Numbered from the stretch's first letter, positions 41,172 through 51,861 are shown. The stretch: 64,000 bases of DNA from Tetrapisispora phaffii CBS 4417 (GCF_000236905.1 NC_016526.1:248001-312000); one strand, 5' to 3'. The notes: generated by a model from the sequence alone, not told the origin. Numbers and translations: made by a program.

Positions 41172-43235
41172 ATGATGCCAGAGCTTTTAAGCATTCCATT
41201 TAAGAGAGCATTGAGCATTGATTTCAAAAAAGAATTGACTACATTGATTGAGAGCAGTTCCCTCCAAGAAGCCTCATGTTTTAAAGATGATATAGATAAG
41301 TTGGCAGACGCTAGGAATAAGATAATGGATATTGATGTCTCTGAAGACGATTTAAAGATTTTACAAAAATATTATAGTTACCTTCAGCAATTAAATAAAA
41401 AGTTTCCTAATGATCAAATAAAATACACATGGTTTCAAACGCTTACACAAAAATCTTACAGCTGTAGCCTATACTCAACTAGATTTGAAGAGTTGAATAT
41501 CATTTACAACATTGGTTGTATGTTTTCGTTGCTAGCATGTAAATATAACGATAATAGTAGCGAAGGGACCAAAAAAGCATGTATATATTTCCAGAAGAGT
41601 GCTGGTTACTTTGAATATCTGAAGAAGCATATTAATGATACCGAAGAATGCGTCGTAGATTTAAATTCCATTGAGGCTATAGTCTCCATTTTGTTGGCAT
41701 CTGCTCAAGAATTGACATGGTTCAAATCGATTCAAGATAATTATCAAGATTCCTTGATATGTAAGTTAGCCAAAAAAACCTCTGAATTTTACACCAATGC
41801 CTTGATATACAGTAAAAAAAGTGAACTGATTCGAGGTGATTGGGTTGAGTTTATTGAGAATAAGCAGAATTATTTCCTTGCTGTGGCCTACTATAGATAT
41901 GCATGTTCGATAATCCCGAAGAAACAAATGGGGGTAGCTATTAAAAGTTTAGTGATGGCCAAACATTTCTTAGAAGCTTGCAGCAGCAAGTACGATTCTA
42001 CCATCATGATTAATAGGAAGCCATTCGATTTGAAAATAGCTACTTTATTGAAAGATACCGAAAGAGATAATGATTTTATCTATTTACAACCTATACCTGA
42101 TAGCATAGAGGAATTACAGAGTGCATCGATGGTGAAGAGTATCGAAATAGGCGAGAAAGATCTTATAGGCGATGAAGGTAACGATGTTATATTCAAAGAT
42201 TTGATACCATTGGTTATCTTGAATCTTGCCAGTGCGTACAACGAGCGACAAGACGAGTACATCACCAATCAATTAATCAAACCGATAGAAGCATTAAGCA
42301 ACATCTTAGAGCAAAAAATGACGGAATTCTCGAATGAGGACGCCTCAACATCGACTAAAGATGAGTTTGTAAATATTGATGCAAACGAGCTCGGTCTGAT
42401 ACAAGAGAAACTCATTGCCTCTAGCAGTAAGAACGCCACAATTGCTTCAACATTGCGCGAAACGAGAAGTTCCTTGGATAACGAAGCTAAAAAGAATGAA
42501 CAACTTCTTAAACGGTATGGCACTATCAGTTGGACACTTGAGGATTCGACAACGGTGAATGGCAAATACTATGATGTTTTACAGAAGTTGGAAGCATATT
42601 TGCATGAGGGTTGTTATATTGACAAAGAGACTAATGACGCCTTCGCCGTGATTGACAAGGGATTGTTAACCAATCCACTGAAGCAGTTGAACGAGATTGA
42701 AGTGAAAAATAAGGAGAGTAATCCATTAAGATCTAAAATTTTGAATATTATTTTTGAGAGAGAAGATATAGTAAAGCAGATCAAAAATGCATCGTTTAGT
42801 CAAAGGATCCTACCTAAAATTGTTGATGCGTATAAGAAATCGAATGGTGATTTAGAGACGGCAGGGTTTGAGGATGAATTCCAGATGCATCTGAAAGTGT
42901 TTGATGGTTTCAAAAAACAAATAAATAAAATGAAGGTAGAAAATCATGAGCTGGAAGAAGAACTGAAGAGGTCGACCGTTAGAGACAATGAGATGACTAA
43001 GAGCCTTAATGCCACGACGACGGGCCCTAGACGAATTTCGCCGTTGGAACTGTTAACAGTTGACTGGAAAGAGTCATATCAACTGTTCCAACAAGTGAGG
43101 CACAATGTCGAAGAAGGCGAGACATTTTACGCTGATCTCTGCGAGAAGACAAATGAGCTGAGCCAAGAAGTTAAACAGTTTGTTGAACATCGAGAGGTTG
43201 CTCAAAGAAAATTAATCGATGAGATCGGGAAGTGA
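41172..43235 (+). CDS. RIM20: BRO1-domain protein Rim20 of the pH-response pathway
   Basis: Rim20 (PalA/Alix family) bridges ESCRT-III Snf7 and the transcription factor Rim101 so that the protease Rim13 can cut Rim101 at alkaline pH. 687 residues (S. cerevisiae 661, YOR275C). The BRO1 domain spans about 4-380: the start LLSIPFKRALSIDFKKEL, the NIGCMFSLLA helix, and the TPR-like region to residue 370. A V-shaped coiled-coil domain follows (about 390-680). The vacuolar-sorting paralogue Bro1 is longer (844) and has a Pro-rich tail, which is missing here. Gene order beside TPO4 and CAF20 also favours RIM20. Confidence 0.9.
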   Translation: MMPELLSIPFKRALSIDFKKELTTLIESSSLQEASCFKDDIDKLADARNKIMDIDVSEDDLKILQKYYSYLQQLNKKFPNDQIKYTWFQTLTQKSYSCSLYSTRFEELNIIYNIGCMFSLLACKYNDNSSEGTKKACIYFQKSAGYFEYLKKHINDTEECVVDLNSIEAIVSILLASAQELTWFKSIQDNYQDSLICKLAKKTSEFYTNALIYSKKSELIRGDWVEFIENKQNYFLAVAYYRYACSIIPKKQMGVAIKSLVMAKHFLEACSSKYDSTIMINRKPFDLKIATLLKDTERDNDFIYLQPIPDSIEELQSASMVKSIEIGEKDLIGDEGNDVIFKDLIPLVILNLASAYNERQDEYITNQLIKPIEALSNILEQKMTEFSNEDASTSTKDEFVNIDANELGLIQEKLIASSSKNATIASTLRETRSSLDNEAKKNEQLLKRYGTISWTLEDSTTVNGKYYDVLQKLEAYLHEGCYIDKETNDAFAVIDKGLLTNPLKQLNEIEVKNKESNPLRSKILNIIFEREDIVKQIKNASFSQRILPKIVDAYKKSNGDLETAGFEDEFQMHLKVFDGFKKQINKMKVENHELEEELKRSTVRDNEMTKSLNATTTGPRRISPLELLTVDWKESYQLFQQVRHNVEEGETFYADLCEKTNELSQEVKQFVEHREVAQRKLIDEIGK

Positions 43236-44539
43236 TTAACCCCGACCCACGCCCACATACACATTCCAACAACGTATGCATGCATCCAGAGCGAGATCAG
43301 TTGCTATTTCGATTACATAACCAAACGTGGAACAACTGTACAAAATAAAGCAAACACAGTGCAGCTCCCAAGTAAACCGTGCGTCAAGAAACTCTTATCG
43401 AGAAGAGCAAGATACTTAATATGTTCTTCCGTGGAGCCAGTTCCAGACGAACGGTTTCTGATAAGATCCCTTCCATACGCTGCGATAACACGTATATATG
43501 CATGTATCTCCAAGTCAAAGGAAGAATGTTTCATAATTCCGTAACACGGAATATTTCGATGACATCACCAACTCCGCTGCCTCGTCGTCTCAACCATACA
43601 TACACACAGCATGCAGAATACATATCTATACACTGTGGATTAAGCTCATCACAAACAACTCCTCATCTGTCGGTCCGAACTGCTCTGTGTCTCGGCGTTA
43701 ATCCCACTACCTGACGCGACCACCCCCCCAGAAACATTGTGCCGTCGTCTCCCTTAAAAACACGCAAACCAGCTGAACCCGCGTGCGCACGCACGTGAGC
43801 AGACGCAGTTTCTCATCTCACCCGGACGCCAAAAACAACCAAGCAACAACAGCAAAGCGCTCGCCGGCGCAGCTCCCAGCTCTCTTTCTCGCCCTCGGGT
43901 CCCAGTGCTTATCGCCGAACGTTATCCTTCGCCGACGCTCTGCGGCGTTTCTTTTCTTTTCCGCAAGACGAAAGACCAAATCAAACCGACCGGAACACTC
44001 TTCGCCACAATGAGAACGACATCCGCACAAAAGATTATGGAAGCATCCAGGTTGACATATTTGTGTTATATCGTTAGCCCTTTCGTATTTTAACCTGTTC
44101 TCCTGTCCCGCCCATAATATCCACAAACCATCAAAATCAATTCTAGATGCTAATAGTGTCCAAGGTATCTGTATATTTCATCTTCCTCCTGCGATTTCAG
44201 ACCACTTCGGCATCTTTTATCGAGCATGAGGTCGCTTGTTTGCGTACGTTGCCAAATATGTCGTTGCACAACTGATACTATCTATCATCACAATTCTCCT
44301 CTCCCGCTGTTTGTTGCTTTCGCCTGTTTTAAGACATTCGTTCCCACTGTAACTTTATGTTCGACAAACATCCTGTAGACATACATACATATATATAAAC
44401 AGCCAGATTTCATCACATCCCAACCTCTGTGATTCATCCTTTCCAGTACGTTTTCTTGATAATTAATCTCACCTTGCAGTGTGCTACTGAACGCATTCGG
44501 AAAAAAACAACATACCGTACATATACTAACATTTTCCAA
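43236..44539. promoter_or_regulatory. RIM20-TPO4 intergenic region with GC-rich core and PDRE-like site
   Basis: 1304 bp, unusual for this window. About 43680-43990 is markedly GC-rich. TCCGTGGA at 43428-43435 matches the Pdr1/Pdr3 element TCCGYGGA. A 17-base alternating purine-pyrimidine run (43781-43797) ends in CACGTG (43792-43797). Overlapping open frames in this region (43783-44013 plus, 43818-44126 minus) have Arg/Ser/Ala-rich products and look like by-products of GC content. The TPO4 start is ATG 44540; an in-frame GTG extension lies upstream. Confidence 0.5.
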
Positions 44540-46453
44540 ATGAATAGTGCAGATAACACGTCTCGGTCTCTAGAGGACGAAAAACTTTCTGATAATGGCA
44601 CTCCAGAAGATGTAGATCTGGAGAGGTTGGCTTCTCATGTGTCGGGCAATTTAGCCTCCTTGCGTGCCAATGAAGACGAACCTATAGATCCAAGAACATT
44701 GGATTGGGACGGCCCTGATGATATGGCTAACCCGCATAATTGGCCTGCTTGGAAAAAATGGTACGCTACAATGGTCGCTGCTCTGCTGTGTTTAGTAGTC
44801 ACGATGGGTTCCTCATTGTACGTCTCAGGTGTGCCTGAGTTAGTTCTCAGATACCAAATCAACCAGACCCTGGCTTTAGCCGGGTTGACTTTTTATTTGT
44901 TAGGGTTGACAACCGTCATTGGAGCTCCTTTGAGCGAAGTGTTCGGTCGTAAACCAATCTATTTGATTTCTTTACCTATATCAATGCTGTTCACAATGGG
45001 TGTGGGTCTGTCAGGCGGTCATATGAGAATTATCTTGCCTTTGAGATTTTTTTCTGGTGTATTCGGTTCTCCAGCTTTATCGGTTGGCTCCGGTACCATT
45101 TTGGATGTATTCGATATGGATGAAGTCCCAATGGCAATGGCTATGTTCTGCCTAGCTCCTTTCTTAGGTCCTATCATTAGTCCTGTCATGGCGGGCTTTG
45201 CCACAGAGAAACAAGGTTGGAGATGGGCAGAATGGATTCAATTGATTGCAGGTGGTTTGATTTTGCCATTCATTGCTCTCATGCCAGAAACACACAAGGT
45301 CGTCATCTTGACAAAGAGAGCTAAAGAGAGAAAATTGAACTTGAAAAAACCAACGCCAGAAGAATATAAGGCGTTTTTGAAATTGACACTAACAATCACG
45401 ATTCTAAGACCTTTGAAAATGCTAGTCGTTGAGCCAATTGTATTGGTTTTCAGTATTTACATAGCATTCATTTTTGCAGTATTATTTGCTTTCTTCGAAG
45501 CTTATCCAGTCATTTATAGGGGTGTTTATCATATGAGCTACGGTGTAGAAGGATTAACATTCATCGGGATAGGTGTCGGTTTGTGGATAGGTGCAGTACT
45601 GTACATGGTGCTAGATAGAAAAATATTAAATCCAGCTCCTCCACCAGGAACTCCACCACTCGCTAATCCTACAAGTCTAAGAACTCGTCCATATAGAGGT
45701 AAAAGAGGTCCAGATGGTGAATTATTACCTCCGCATCCGGAGAACTTCTTACTAGCTTGCAAGATTGGCTCTATTGCGTTACCAATCGCTTTATTTTGGC
45801 AGGCATGGACAGCAAGATCGGATGTTCATTGGATGGCCCCGATCGCAGCAGGTGTCCCATTCGGTTTCGGTTTAATTCTAATTTTCTTCAGTGTTTTAAT
45901 TTATTTCTCATACTCATACCCACCGTTATACGTCGCATCAGTCATTGCTGCTAATAACATGCTAAGATATTTGATGAGTAGTGTTTTCCCCTTATTTACT
46001 GTTCAAATGTATGAGAATTTGACAATTAAGTGGGCTTCCACATTATTTGCTTTAGTTTGTGTCGTTATGATACCTGTCCCGTGGATTTTTGAAAGATGGG
46101 GTCCAAAACTAAGAAACATCTCCCAATTCGGTTGGGCAGCCATGGCAAGAGAACAAGCAAAGTTGAAGCAAGAAGAAGAAGAGAGAGATCAACATGCAAA
46201 GTTAGATAAAACCATGAGTAACATACTAGAACCTAGTCTAACTCAAAGTTTATCTCGTGTTGTCACTAACATCAGTACAAAATCATTTCGTTCAAACCAT
46301 GATGGACATGATATGAAACATAAAACAGCCAACAATAACATCGACTCTGCAAGAGAACAACGGTCGTTAAATGAAGCTAACTTATTTGAAGAATTGGATG
46401 GTAATGAATCCTTTAAATCTGTATCCGAGAATAGTAATGGCATATCTTCTTAA
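44540..46453 (+). CDS. TPO4: Polyamine/drug:H+ antiporter, TPO4 type
   Basis: DHA1-family major facilitator, 637 residues (S. cerevisiae Tpo4 659, YOR273C). Tpo4 is a plasma-membrane exporter of polyamines and some drugs. A polar N-terminal tail (about 1-70) precedes NPHNWPAWKKWY, the DHA1 lead-in. 12 membrane segments follow. Motif A is GAPLSEVFGRKPIY (about 135-148), and the antiporter motif C region is SGVFGSPALSVGSGTI (about 176-191). The central cytosolic loop carries a Pro-rich insertion (NPAPPPGTPPLANPT). The C-terminal tail is charged. Gene order next to RIM20 (YOR275C) favours TPO4 over the similar TPO1/2/3. Confidence 0.87.
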   Translation: MNSADNTSRSLEDEKLSDNGTPEDVDLERLASHVSGNLASLRANEDEPIDPRTLDWDGPDDMANPHNWPAWKKWYATMVAALLCLVVTMGSSLYVSGVPELVLRYQINQTLALAGLTFYLLGLTTVIGAPLSEVFGRKPIYLISLPISMLFTMGVGLSGGHMRIILPLRFFSGVFGSPALSVGSGTILDVFDMDEVPMAMAMFCLAPFLGPIISPVMAGFATEKQGWRWAEWIQLIAGGLILPFIALMPETHKVVILTKRAKERKLNLKKPTPEEYKAFLKLTLTITILRPLKMLVVEPIVLVFSIYIAFIFAVLFAFFEAYPVIYRGVYHMSYGVEGLTFIGIGVGLWIGAVLYMVLDRKILNPAPPPGTPPLANPTSLRTRPYRGKRGPDGELLPPHPENFLLACKIGSIALPIALFWQAWTARSDVHWMAPIAAGVPFGFGLILIFFSVLIYFSYSYPPLYVASVIAANNMLRYLMSSVFPLFTVQMYENLTIKWASTLFALVCVVMIPVPWIFERWGPKLRNISQFGWAAMAREQAKLKQEEEERDQHAKLDKTMSNILEPSLTQSLSRVVTNISTKSFRSNHDGHDMKHKTANNNIDSAREQRSLNEANLFEELDGNESFKSVSENSNGISS

Positions 46454-47001
46454 TAACATGTGTTTCCAAAAACTTCCGTGCATATGAGGTCTCATATTTT
46501 TATCAGATGTCAACCGCATTTATAAATTTCTAATTTGCATTCTTAATTTTTCGAATTAATTTAAAATTTGAGTAGATAAGTAATATATAACATCAATTTA
46601 AACTATACTATATAATTATACCCGCTTATTCCATTCTTGTGAGTATATATGGTCTCTGTTACTAGCTTACTTCAATTAATCGATAATCACGTAATGAGTG
46701 TAAAATACCTGTTTGATATCAATCCATGGATATCGCCGAGCATTAATATTTTGAAATCGAAAAATATTTGCACCCAATTTTAAGGAATGAAATTACTTAA
46801 AACGAAGAGATACTGAAAATATAATTCTCACATCTGTATAAGAAGATAAACCTGTCTATGAAAACCTTTCTTTAAAGTTTAGTGTGCAGGGTACAAGCTA
46901 CCTAACATATTTTGAGAGCCTTTCACTTGGTACCCAGGAAGATACATTGGTTGGAATTTAGCAATTAATATTCCATTATATATAGACATTTACAGATTCC
47001 A
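46454..47001. other. TPO4-YMR209C intergenic region
   Basis: 548 bp, AT-rich. The 3' flank of TPO4 and upstream region of the next gene. Nothing specific is recognised. Confidence 0.35.
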
Positions 47002-48423
47002 ATGGAACATATTGCAATTAAAGAGAACAATAACGTCTCGACACAATCTAATTTTTTACCTTTATTAATTTTAACAATCTTAACTATACTTATGTCATTT
47101 CTGCGAAAATATAAACCTTTTAATTCATGGATTGTGTCACGAGTGAATCAAATGATTTCACCAGAAACGATGACGAATGATCAGTATTATATAATTACCA
47201 ATACTTTTAAAATGGTACATGGTCCAACCAATGGTTCTCTGTCACACAACCGTCAATTGTTTCCATTGAATGGGCTATATAATGCACTATTAAATTTGAA
47301 TGAATATGGTGTAAGATCAAAAAGACAAAATAGCATTATACTCCAACGAGCATTATCATTGAATTCCGAGTTCAAGTCTCAATTGAAAGATATTGAATAT
47401 TTTGATAAATTGAACGATGTGGATTTGGCAGTTGTAGAAAACAATATCACTGTTAAAAAGATTGTTGAAAGTACATTGACTCGATTGGTTGACGATAACC
47501 AAAGCGTTTTAAGGGAAGGTGACAATTATGATAGTGCAATTTTTGAACAAGTAAAAATGGTTTGTGAACCACTTGGCTACACCATCCAAGCAGGCAATAC
47601 GGTGCAGTTGAAGCGAAAAAAAGAACCCACGATGAATTCTCTTCTAAGTAAAAGCTCTAATCAAGCTCGTGTAGTTGAATCATTACAACATTTGGTTAGA
47701 GATTATAGTAAAGAGTATGAGATAGAACTAAATCCATTGCTGGATTATGTAACTTCGCAAATGGATGACTTATACACCAATTTTCAAGATGATAAGGTAC
47801 TTATACTGGTTCCAGGACCCGGCGTTGGTAGAATCCCATTTGAACTTGCCAAAAAATATCCTAAATGTCAAGTTGAAAGCATTGAATTATCTAATTTGAT
47901 GTATTTACTCAATGAATTTGCATTAACCCATCAAGAAGATATCACAATCAGACCATTTGCACAATATTTTTCCTCCCAATTAGATTCTGGTGACCAGTTA
48001 CGAGAATTTAACGTGCCTCTTAGCTGCATCAGGAAACTCCCTAATTTAAATATTAGACACGGTGATTTCAGAAACATAAGTATAAACGAAAAATATGACA
48101 GAATAGTCATAGTGACTGTTTATTTTATTGATACAGCCGAGAACATACTTGAGTACATCGATACAATGGAGAAGTTAACTAAATTCGCCCATACAAAGCA
48201 AATAAATTGGATCAACATAGGCCCGCTAAAATATGGAACTAAACCTAATGTGCAATTAACATTTAACGAGTTGACTAAATTACTAGCAATAAGAAACTGG
48301 AAAATGAAGCATGTTGTCATAAACAATGACGGCAATAAACTAAACGGATATTTAACCGATTACAAGTCGTTATACCAAGGATATTATGGAACGGTAGCGT
48401 TCCATACCGAATACATTGACTAA
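47002..48423 (+). CDS. YMR209C: Putative SAM-dependent methyltransferase (YMR209C type)
   Basis: 473 residues (S. cerevisiae Ymr209c 457, function unknown). An N-terminal membrane segment at about 19-36 (LPLLILTILTILMSF) is followed by a helical region. A Rossmann-type methyltransferase domain of the N2227/carnosine-methyltransferase kind begins at about residue 270, with motif I ILVPGPGVGRIPFELAKKYP and an acidic residue two strands later (VESIELSN). A later block (YDRIVIVTVYFIDTAENILE) fits the family position for motif IV, and WINIGPLKY resembles the substrate-side motif. Substrate is not known. The N-terminal anchor suggests an endomembrane location (inference). Confidence 0.85.
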   Translation: MEHIAIKENNNVSTQSNFLPLLILTILTILMSFLRKYKPFNSWIVSRVNQMISPETMTNDQYYIITNTFKMVHGPTNGSLSHNRQLFPLNGLYNALLNLNEYGVRSKRQNSIILQRALSLNSEFKSQLKDIEYFDKLNDVDLAVVENNITVKKIVESTLTRLVDDNQSVLREGDNYDSAIFEQVKMVCEPLGYTIQAGNTVQLKRKKEPTMNSLLSKSSNQARVVESLQHLVRDYSKEYEIELNPLLDYVTSQMDDLYTNFQDDKVLILVPGPGVGRIPFELAKKYPKCQVESIELSNLMYLLNEFALTHQEDITIRPFAQYFSSQLDSGDQLREFNVPLSCIRKLPNLNIRHGDFRNISINEKYDRIVIVTVYFIDTAENILEYIDTMEKLTKFAHTKQINWINIGPLKYGTKPNVQLTFNELTKLLAIRNWKMKHVVINNDGNKLNGYLTDYKSLYQGYYGTVAFHTEYID

Positions 48424-49854
48424 ATCATATGCATACATACATATACACACACATATATATATTCATTCGTCATCATAAGGATAGATCTTATATCACCATC
48501 CGTTAATCGAATTTTAATAGAAGTGATATTGCATACTTACAACAGACTCACATTCACCCATGCGGCTAATTATATCAGAAACAACAACTCAACTGTTGGT
48601 TATACACCTAGAGAGAATTAATTTACCATTAATAGATACATACACGTCCATACTATATATATATACATCTATTATTAACCAATGCAGCCTCTAATGTAGT
48701 CAGAACACTGAATAGAATGCGAATGACATTCCCTATACTTGTTATGCATTCAGAGAGAGTTAAGTGGAAAGTATTCGTGAAGAATTTGATAGCTATCTCA
48801 GCTTCACGTTGATGTTGGGTGTAGGTCTCTCTGCACACCCGCAGGATCGTGTTCCAACGACTCACTCACTCATCACGTACAGATAAATAGGTCACAAGAG
48901 ACCACCACTCCTCGAGGGAGGGAGAGCTCAGAGAGTGCAGAAAGAGATAGTTTACCACAAACAACACTTCAGACTCTAGGATGTTGCTGTAATAGTCTGA
49001 CTTGCAACGTTGTTCTGCGTATTATTGGCTGTGGTCGAAGTTTAAAAATTTTTAATTCACTCACTTGCTCACTCATAACGAGACAACGTCACATAGAGCA
49101 TCACAGCATCATAGTATCGAGCAGGAAGCTTATCTTCACATAAGACAAGAGACCGTGTGTTAATGGTACTATGTTTGATGGGTTAAAAGAGGCCATTGTC
49201 ATTGTCGTCTTCTTCGTGCTCGTTGGAAAACAAATATTAGTGCCATCGTGAACAACCGTTTTTCATCTCTCAGTACAACTCTCACTCTCAATCTCCTGAC
49301 CTACATTTAAGATCATGGGCTGTAATCACCTTAAAGCTCCTACGTTTTAAACAAAATATCTCTCCTATGGTATGTTATGTTCTTGAACTTTATTCTTTAC
49401 ATTAGAGTGAAATTGTTAAGACTTTGTGTTCGTGCATTATTATTTGTCTCTCTTAATTTCTCTTATAATGAAGGAAACCAAAAATCTATAGTTACTTGTA
49501 CTTCTTCAAATCAGGAAAAAAACATGCTATAACTAATAAATACAATAACTAATAAATACAATAACTAATAATATAATTACTGTATATATATATATATATA
49601 TATATACAAACACTCTATATACGTTTAGAATAAACAACTAGTTGCTAAAATTGCCTTAACTGTCCATTAACAAAATAACTTAATTTACGGGTTTTTTCAC
49701 CTAAATTAACAAGCGTAGCAGATAATTTTTTGCAATTAACTTATTCATATAAAGTGTAATAGTATTGATTTGATATTAAGAGTTGAAGCGTTCGGTGGTA
49801 GATTAATAAATAATAATAATAAAAAGACACAGACATACATACCAATCAGAGAAG
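48424..49854. other. 1.4-kb region upstream of HRK1
   Basis: 1431 bp with no convincing gene. It contains CT/GA-rich patches (about 48900-48960), repeated CTCACT-type words (48858-48875, 49057-49075), a 16-bp tandem repeat (49531-49570) and a TA tract (about 49583-49606). The last 50 bases before the HRK1 ATG are A-rich. In S. cerevisiae snR8 lies in the corresponding TPO4-HRK1 interval; I looked for its guide words here and found no convincing match. Confidence 0.4.
49531..49570. repeat. 16-bp tandem repeat, 2.5 copies
   Basis: The unit AACTAATAAATACAAT occurs at 49531-49546 and 49547-49562 exactly, with half a unit after it. It lies about 285 bases before the HRK1 ATG and about 10 bases from a TA dinucleotide tract. 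Probably a simple minisatellite. Confidence 0.85.
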
Positions 49855-51861
49855 ATGCCTAATTTGTTGCCAAGGAACCCGTTCCATAACCATCATAAAT
49901 CAAGTCCCAATTCAAGTGCAAGCACAAATGCAAGTCCAAACTCACATCCAAATGCTAATGCAAACTCAAATATGAATCCTAATAATGGTGATCATTCCCA
50001 AGGTCGTATGAAAAATAACAAATCTTTTCTGCATTTCATTCATAGGGGCCAAAGTAATGATTCTTTAAGGAGTGATATTTCTATAGACTCATCTGCTGGT
50101 AATGTGATGCATTCACAACGTAATAATTCGCAGACGAATTTAAATAACTTGTCATCGCCAGTCCACAAGCCAAATACAAACAGCACTGGTAATCACCATC
50201 AGCAGCAGCAGCATCACACAAGTCCACACCATCACAATGCAAGTCTTTATGATTCTGCATCTCCTACTTCTCCAAAGGCAAGCCATTCCATGGCAGAACT
50301 AAAAAGATTTTTCAGGCCTTCACTGCCAAAGAGGAAATCATCTAACTTGTCGGCAAAGGATAACAATAATCCATCAACTTCCACTATTTCAATGTCCCCT
50401 TACGGAAGGAAGCATGATCATCATTTAAGAGAGAAAAGCAGTGCACATGATAATTCACATACCCAATCAGCTATACCTCCTTCCTCAGATTCCACTTTAT
50501 CACTTTCCAATAAATTGAATATTTATCATGATGATTCCATCTTGGCACAAAAATATGGTAAATTGGGGAAGTTATTAGGGTCGGGTGCTGGTGGTTCTGT
50601 TAAGATTTTAACCAGACCTTCAGATGGCGCAACTTTTGCTGTTAAAGAATTTAGACCAAGGAAGGCAAATGAATCAGTGAAAGAGTATTCAAAGAAATGT
50701 ACTGCCGAATTTTTGATCGGTTCTACTTTAACTCATCCCAATGTCATCGAAACTTTAGATATTTTTTCTGATGCTAAACAGAATAAATATTTTGAAGTTA
50801 TGGAATACTGTCCTATCGACTTCTTTGCGGTTGTAATGACAGGTAAAATGTCAAGAGGTGAAATCAATTGTTGTATTAAACAGATATCCAAAGGTGTTCA
50901 ATACCTGCATTCAAAGGGTTTGGCTCATAGAGATTTAAAATTAGATAACTGTGTCATGACTTCAAATGGTATAATTAAATTAATTGATTTCGGTAGTGCT
51001 GTCGTGTTCAAATATCCATTTGAAAATAAAATTACTTTGGCACACGGTATTGTTGGTAGTGATCCTTATTTAGCACCGGAAGTTATCACATCTACTAAAT
51101 CCTATGATCCACAATTTGTTGACGTTTGGTCAATCGGTATTATTTTCTGTTGTTTGATGTTGAAAAGATTTCCATGGAAAGCTCCTCGTCAAGACACTGA
51201 TGAAAATTTTAAATACTTCTGTATGGAGGATGATATGGAACATGATTATGTTGCTTCAGCTAAACATAATGAACTGGTTATCCGTGAGAGAATAAAGAAG
51301 AAGCACGAGAAGGAAGAAATTCTAAAGAAACAGAAAGAAAAGAGCGATGCCATTAGGGAAGGAAGATTAGAGGAGTATTTGAAAGAACATGCAGAAGAAG
51401 TTCCAGAGGCTGATGTGAAGACAGAAGATGAACCAGTTCAAGAAAAAACTGATGCTATTACTGCATCAGAAGAAAAAGGGTCTGCTCCAGTTGAAGCTAA
51501 TAATGATGACAAAGCGGAGGAAACAAAAATCAACAAGGAAACACCCGAAACAAACAAAACTGATGAACCAAAACAAGTTGCAGCACATGTTAATCATAGT
51601 ACTAGACATCATAAAGGTGTTATACATGGGCCATATCGTCTGTTACGTTTATTACCACATGCTTCAAGACCTATTTTATCTAAAATGCTTCTGATTGATC
51701 CAGCGGAAAGAGCCACTATGGATGATATGTTTAAAGATGAATGGTTTCAAGGTATTGCATGTTGTACTATTGATAGTAAAAAGAACCTTGTTCCAGCGCC
51801 TGGCCATCATCATACTTTAGTTGATGAAAAAGATGCACACTTAGAATCATACAAACAGTAA
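49855..51861 (+). CDS. HRK1: Protein kinase Hrk1 (Npr1/Hal5 family)
   Basis: Ser/Thr kinase that activates the plasma-membrane H+-ATPase Pma1 in response to glucose. 668 residues (S. cerevisiae 759, YOR267C). The start MPNLLPRNPFHNHHK, the block SPTSPKASHSMAELKRFFRP (about 134-153) and the C-terminus PGHHHTLVDEKDAHLESYKQ are diagnostic for Hrk1. The kinase domain begins near 232 (LGKLLGSGAGGSVKI; Lys in FAVKEFRPRK), with HRDLKLDNCV, DFGSAVVF and GSDPYLAPEV. A charged insert of about 125 residues (Lys/Glu-rich) separates it from the last kinase helices (IHGPYRLLRLLPHASRPILS). The N-terminal 200 residues are Asn/Ser/His-rich. Part of the charged insert replaces a longer Asn/Asp/Gln-rich one in S. 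cerevisiae. Confidence 0.96.
   Translation: MPNLLPRNPFHNHHKSSPNSSASTNASPNSHPNANANSNMNPNNGDHSQGRMKNNKSFLHFIHRGQSNDSLRSDISIDSSAGNVMHSQRNNSQTNLNNLSSPVHKPNTNSTGNHHQQQQHHTSPHHHNASLYDSASPTSPKASHSMAELKRFFRPSLPKRKSSNLSAKDNNNPSTSTISMSPYGRKHDHHLREKSSAHDNSHTQSAIPPSSDSTLSLSNKLNIYHDDSILAQKYGKLGKLLGSGAGGSVKILTRPSDGATFAVKEFRPRKANESVKEYSKKCTAEFLIGSTLTHPNVIETLDIFSDAKQNKYFEVMEYCPIDFFAVVMTGKMSRGEINCCIKQISKGVQYLHSKGLAHRDLKLDNCVMTSNGIIKLIDFGSAVVFKYPFENKITLAHGIVGSDPYLAPEVITSTKSYDPQFVDVWSIGIIFCCLMLKRFPWKAPRQDTDENFKYFCMEDDMEHDYVASAKHNELVIRERIKKKHEKEEILKKQKEKSDAIREGRLEEYLKEHAEEVPEADVKTEDEPVQEKTDAITASEEKGSAPVEANNDDKAEETKINKETPETNKTDEPKQVAAHVNHSTRHHKGVIHGPYRLLRLLPHASRPILSKMLLIDPAERATMDDMFKDEWFQGIACCTIDSKKNLVPAPGHHHTLVDEKDAHLESYKQ

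Noticed and set aside
43783..44126. Overlapping open frames on both strands (76 and 102 codons) between RIM20 and TPO4
   Set aside because: They occur only in the GC-rich patch, where stop codons are scarce. Their products are Arg/Ser/Ala-rich without any recognisable fold, and they overlap antisense.
44429..44539. 37-codon in-frame extension of TPO4
   Set aside because: It begins with GTG, and the ATG at 44540 gives a normal DHA1 N-terminal tail. There is no reason to invoke a non-AUG start.
46861..46900. snR8-like guide word TTTAAAGTTT between TPO4 and YMR209C
   Set aside because: It matches one arm expected for 25S Psi986, but there is no second arm, no apical stem and the nearest ACA is too far away. 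The same word also occurs by chance near 4784.
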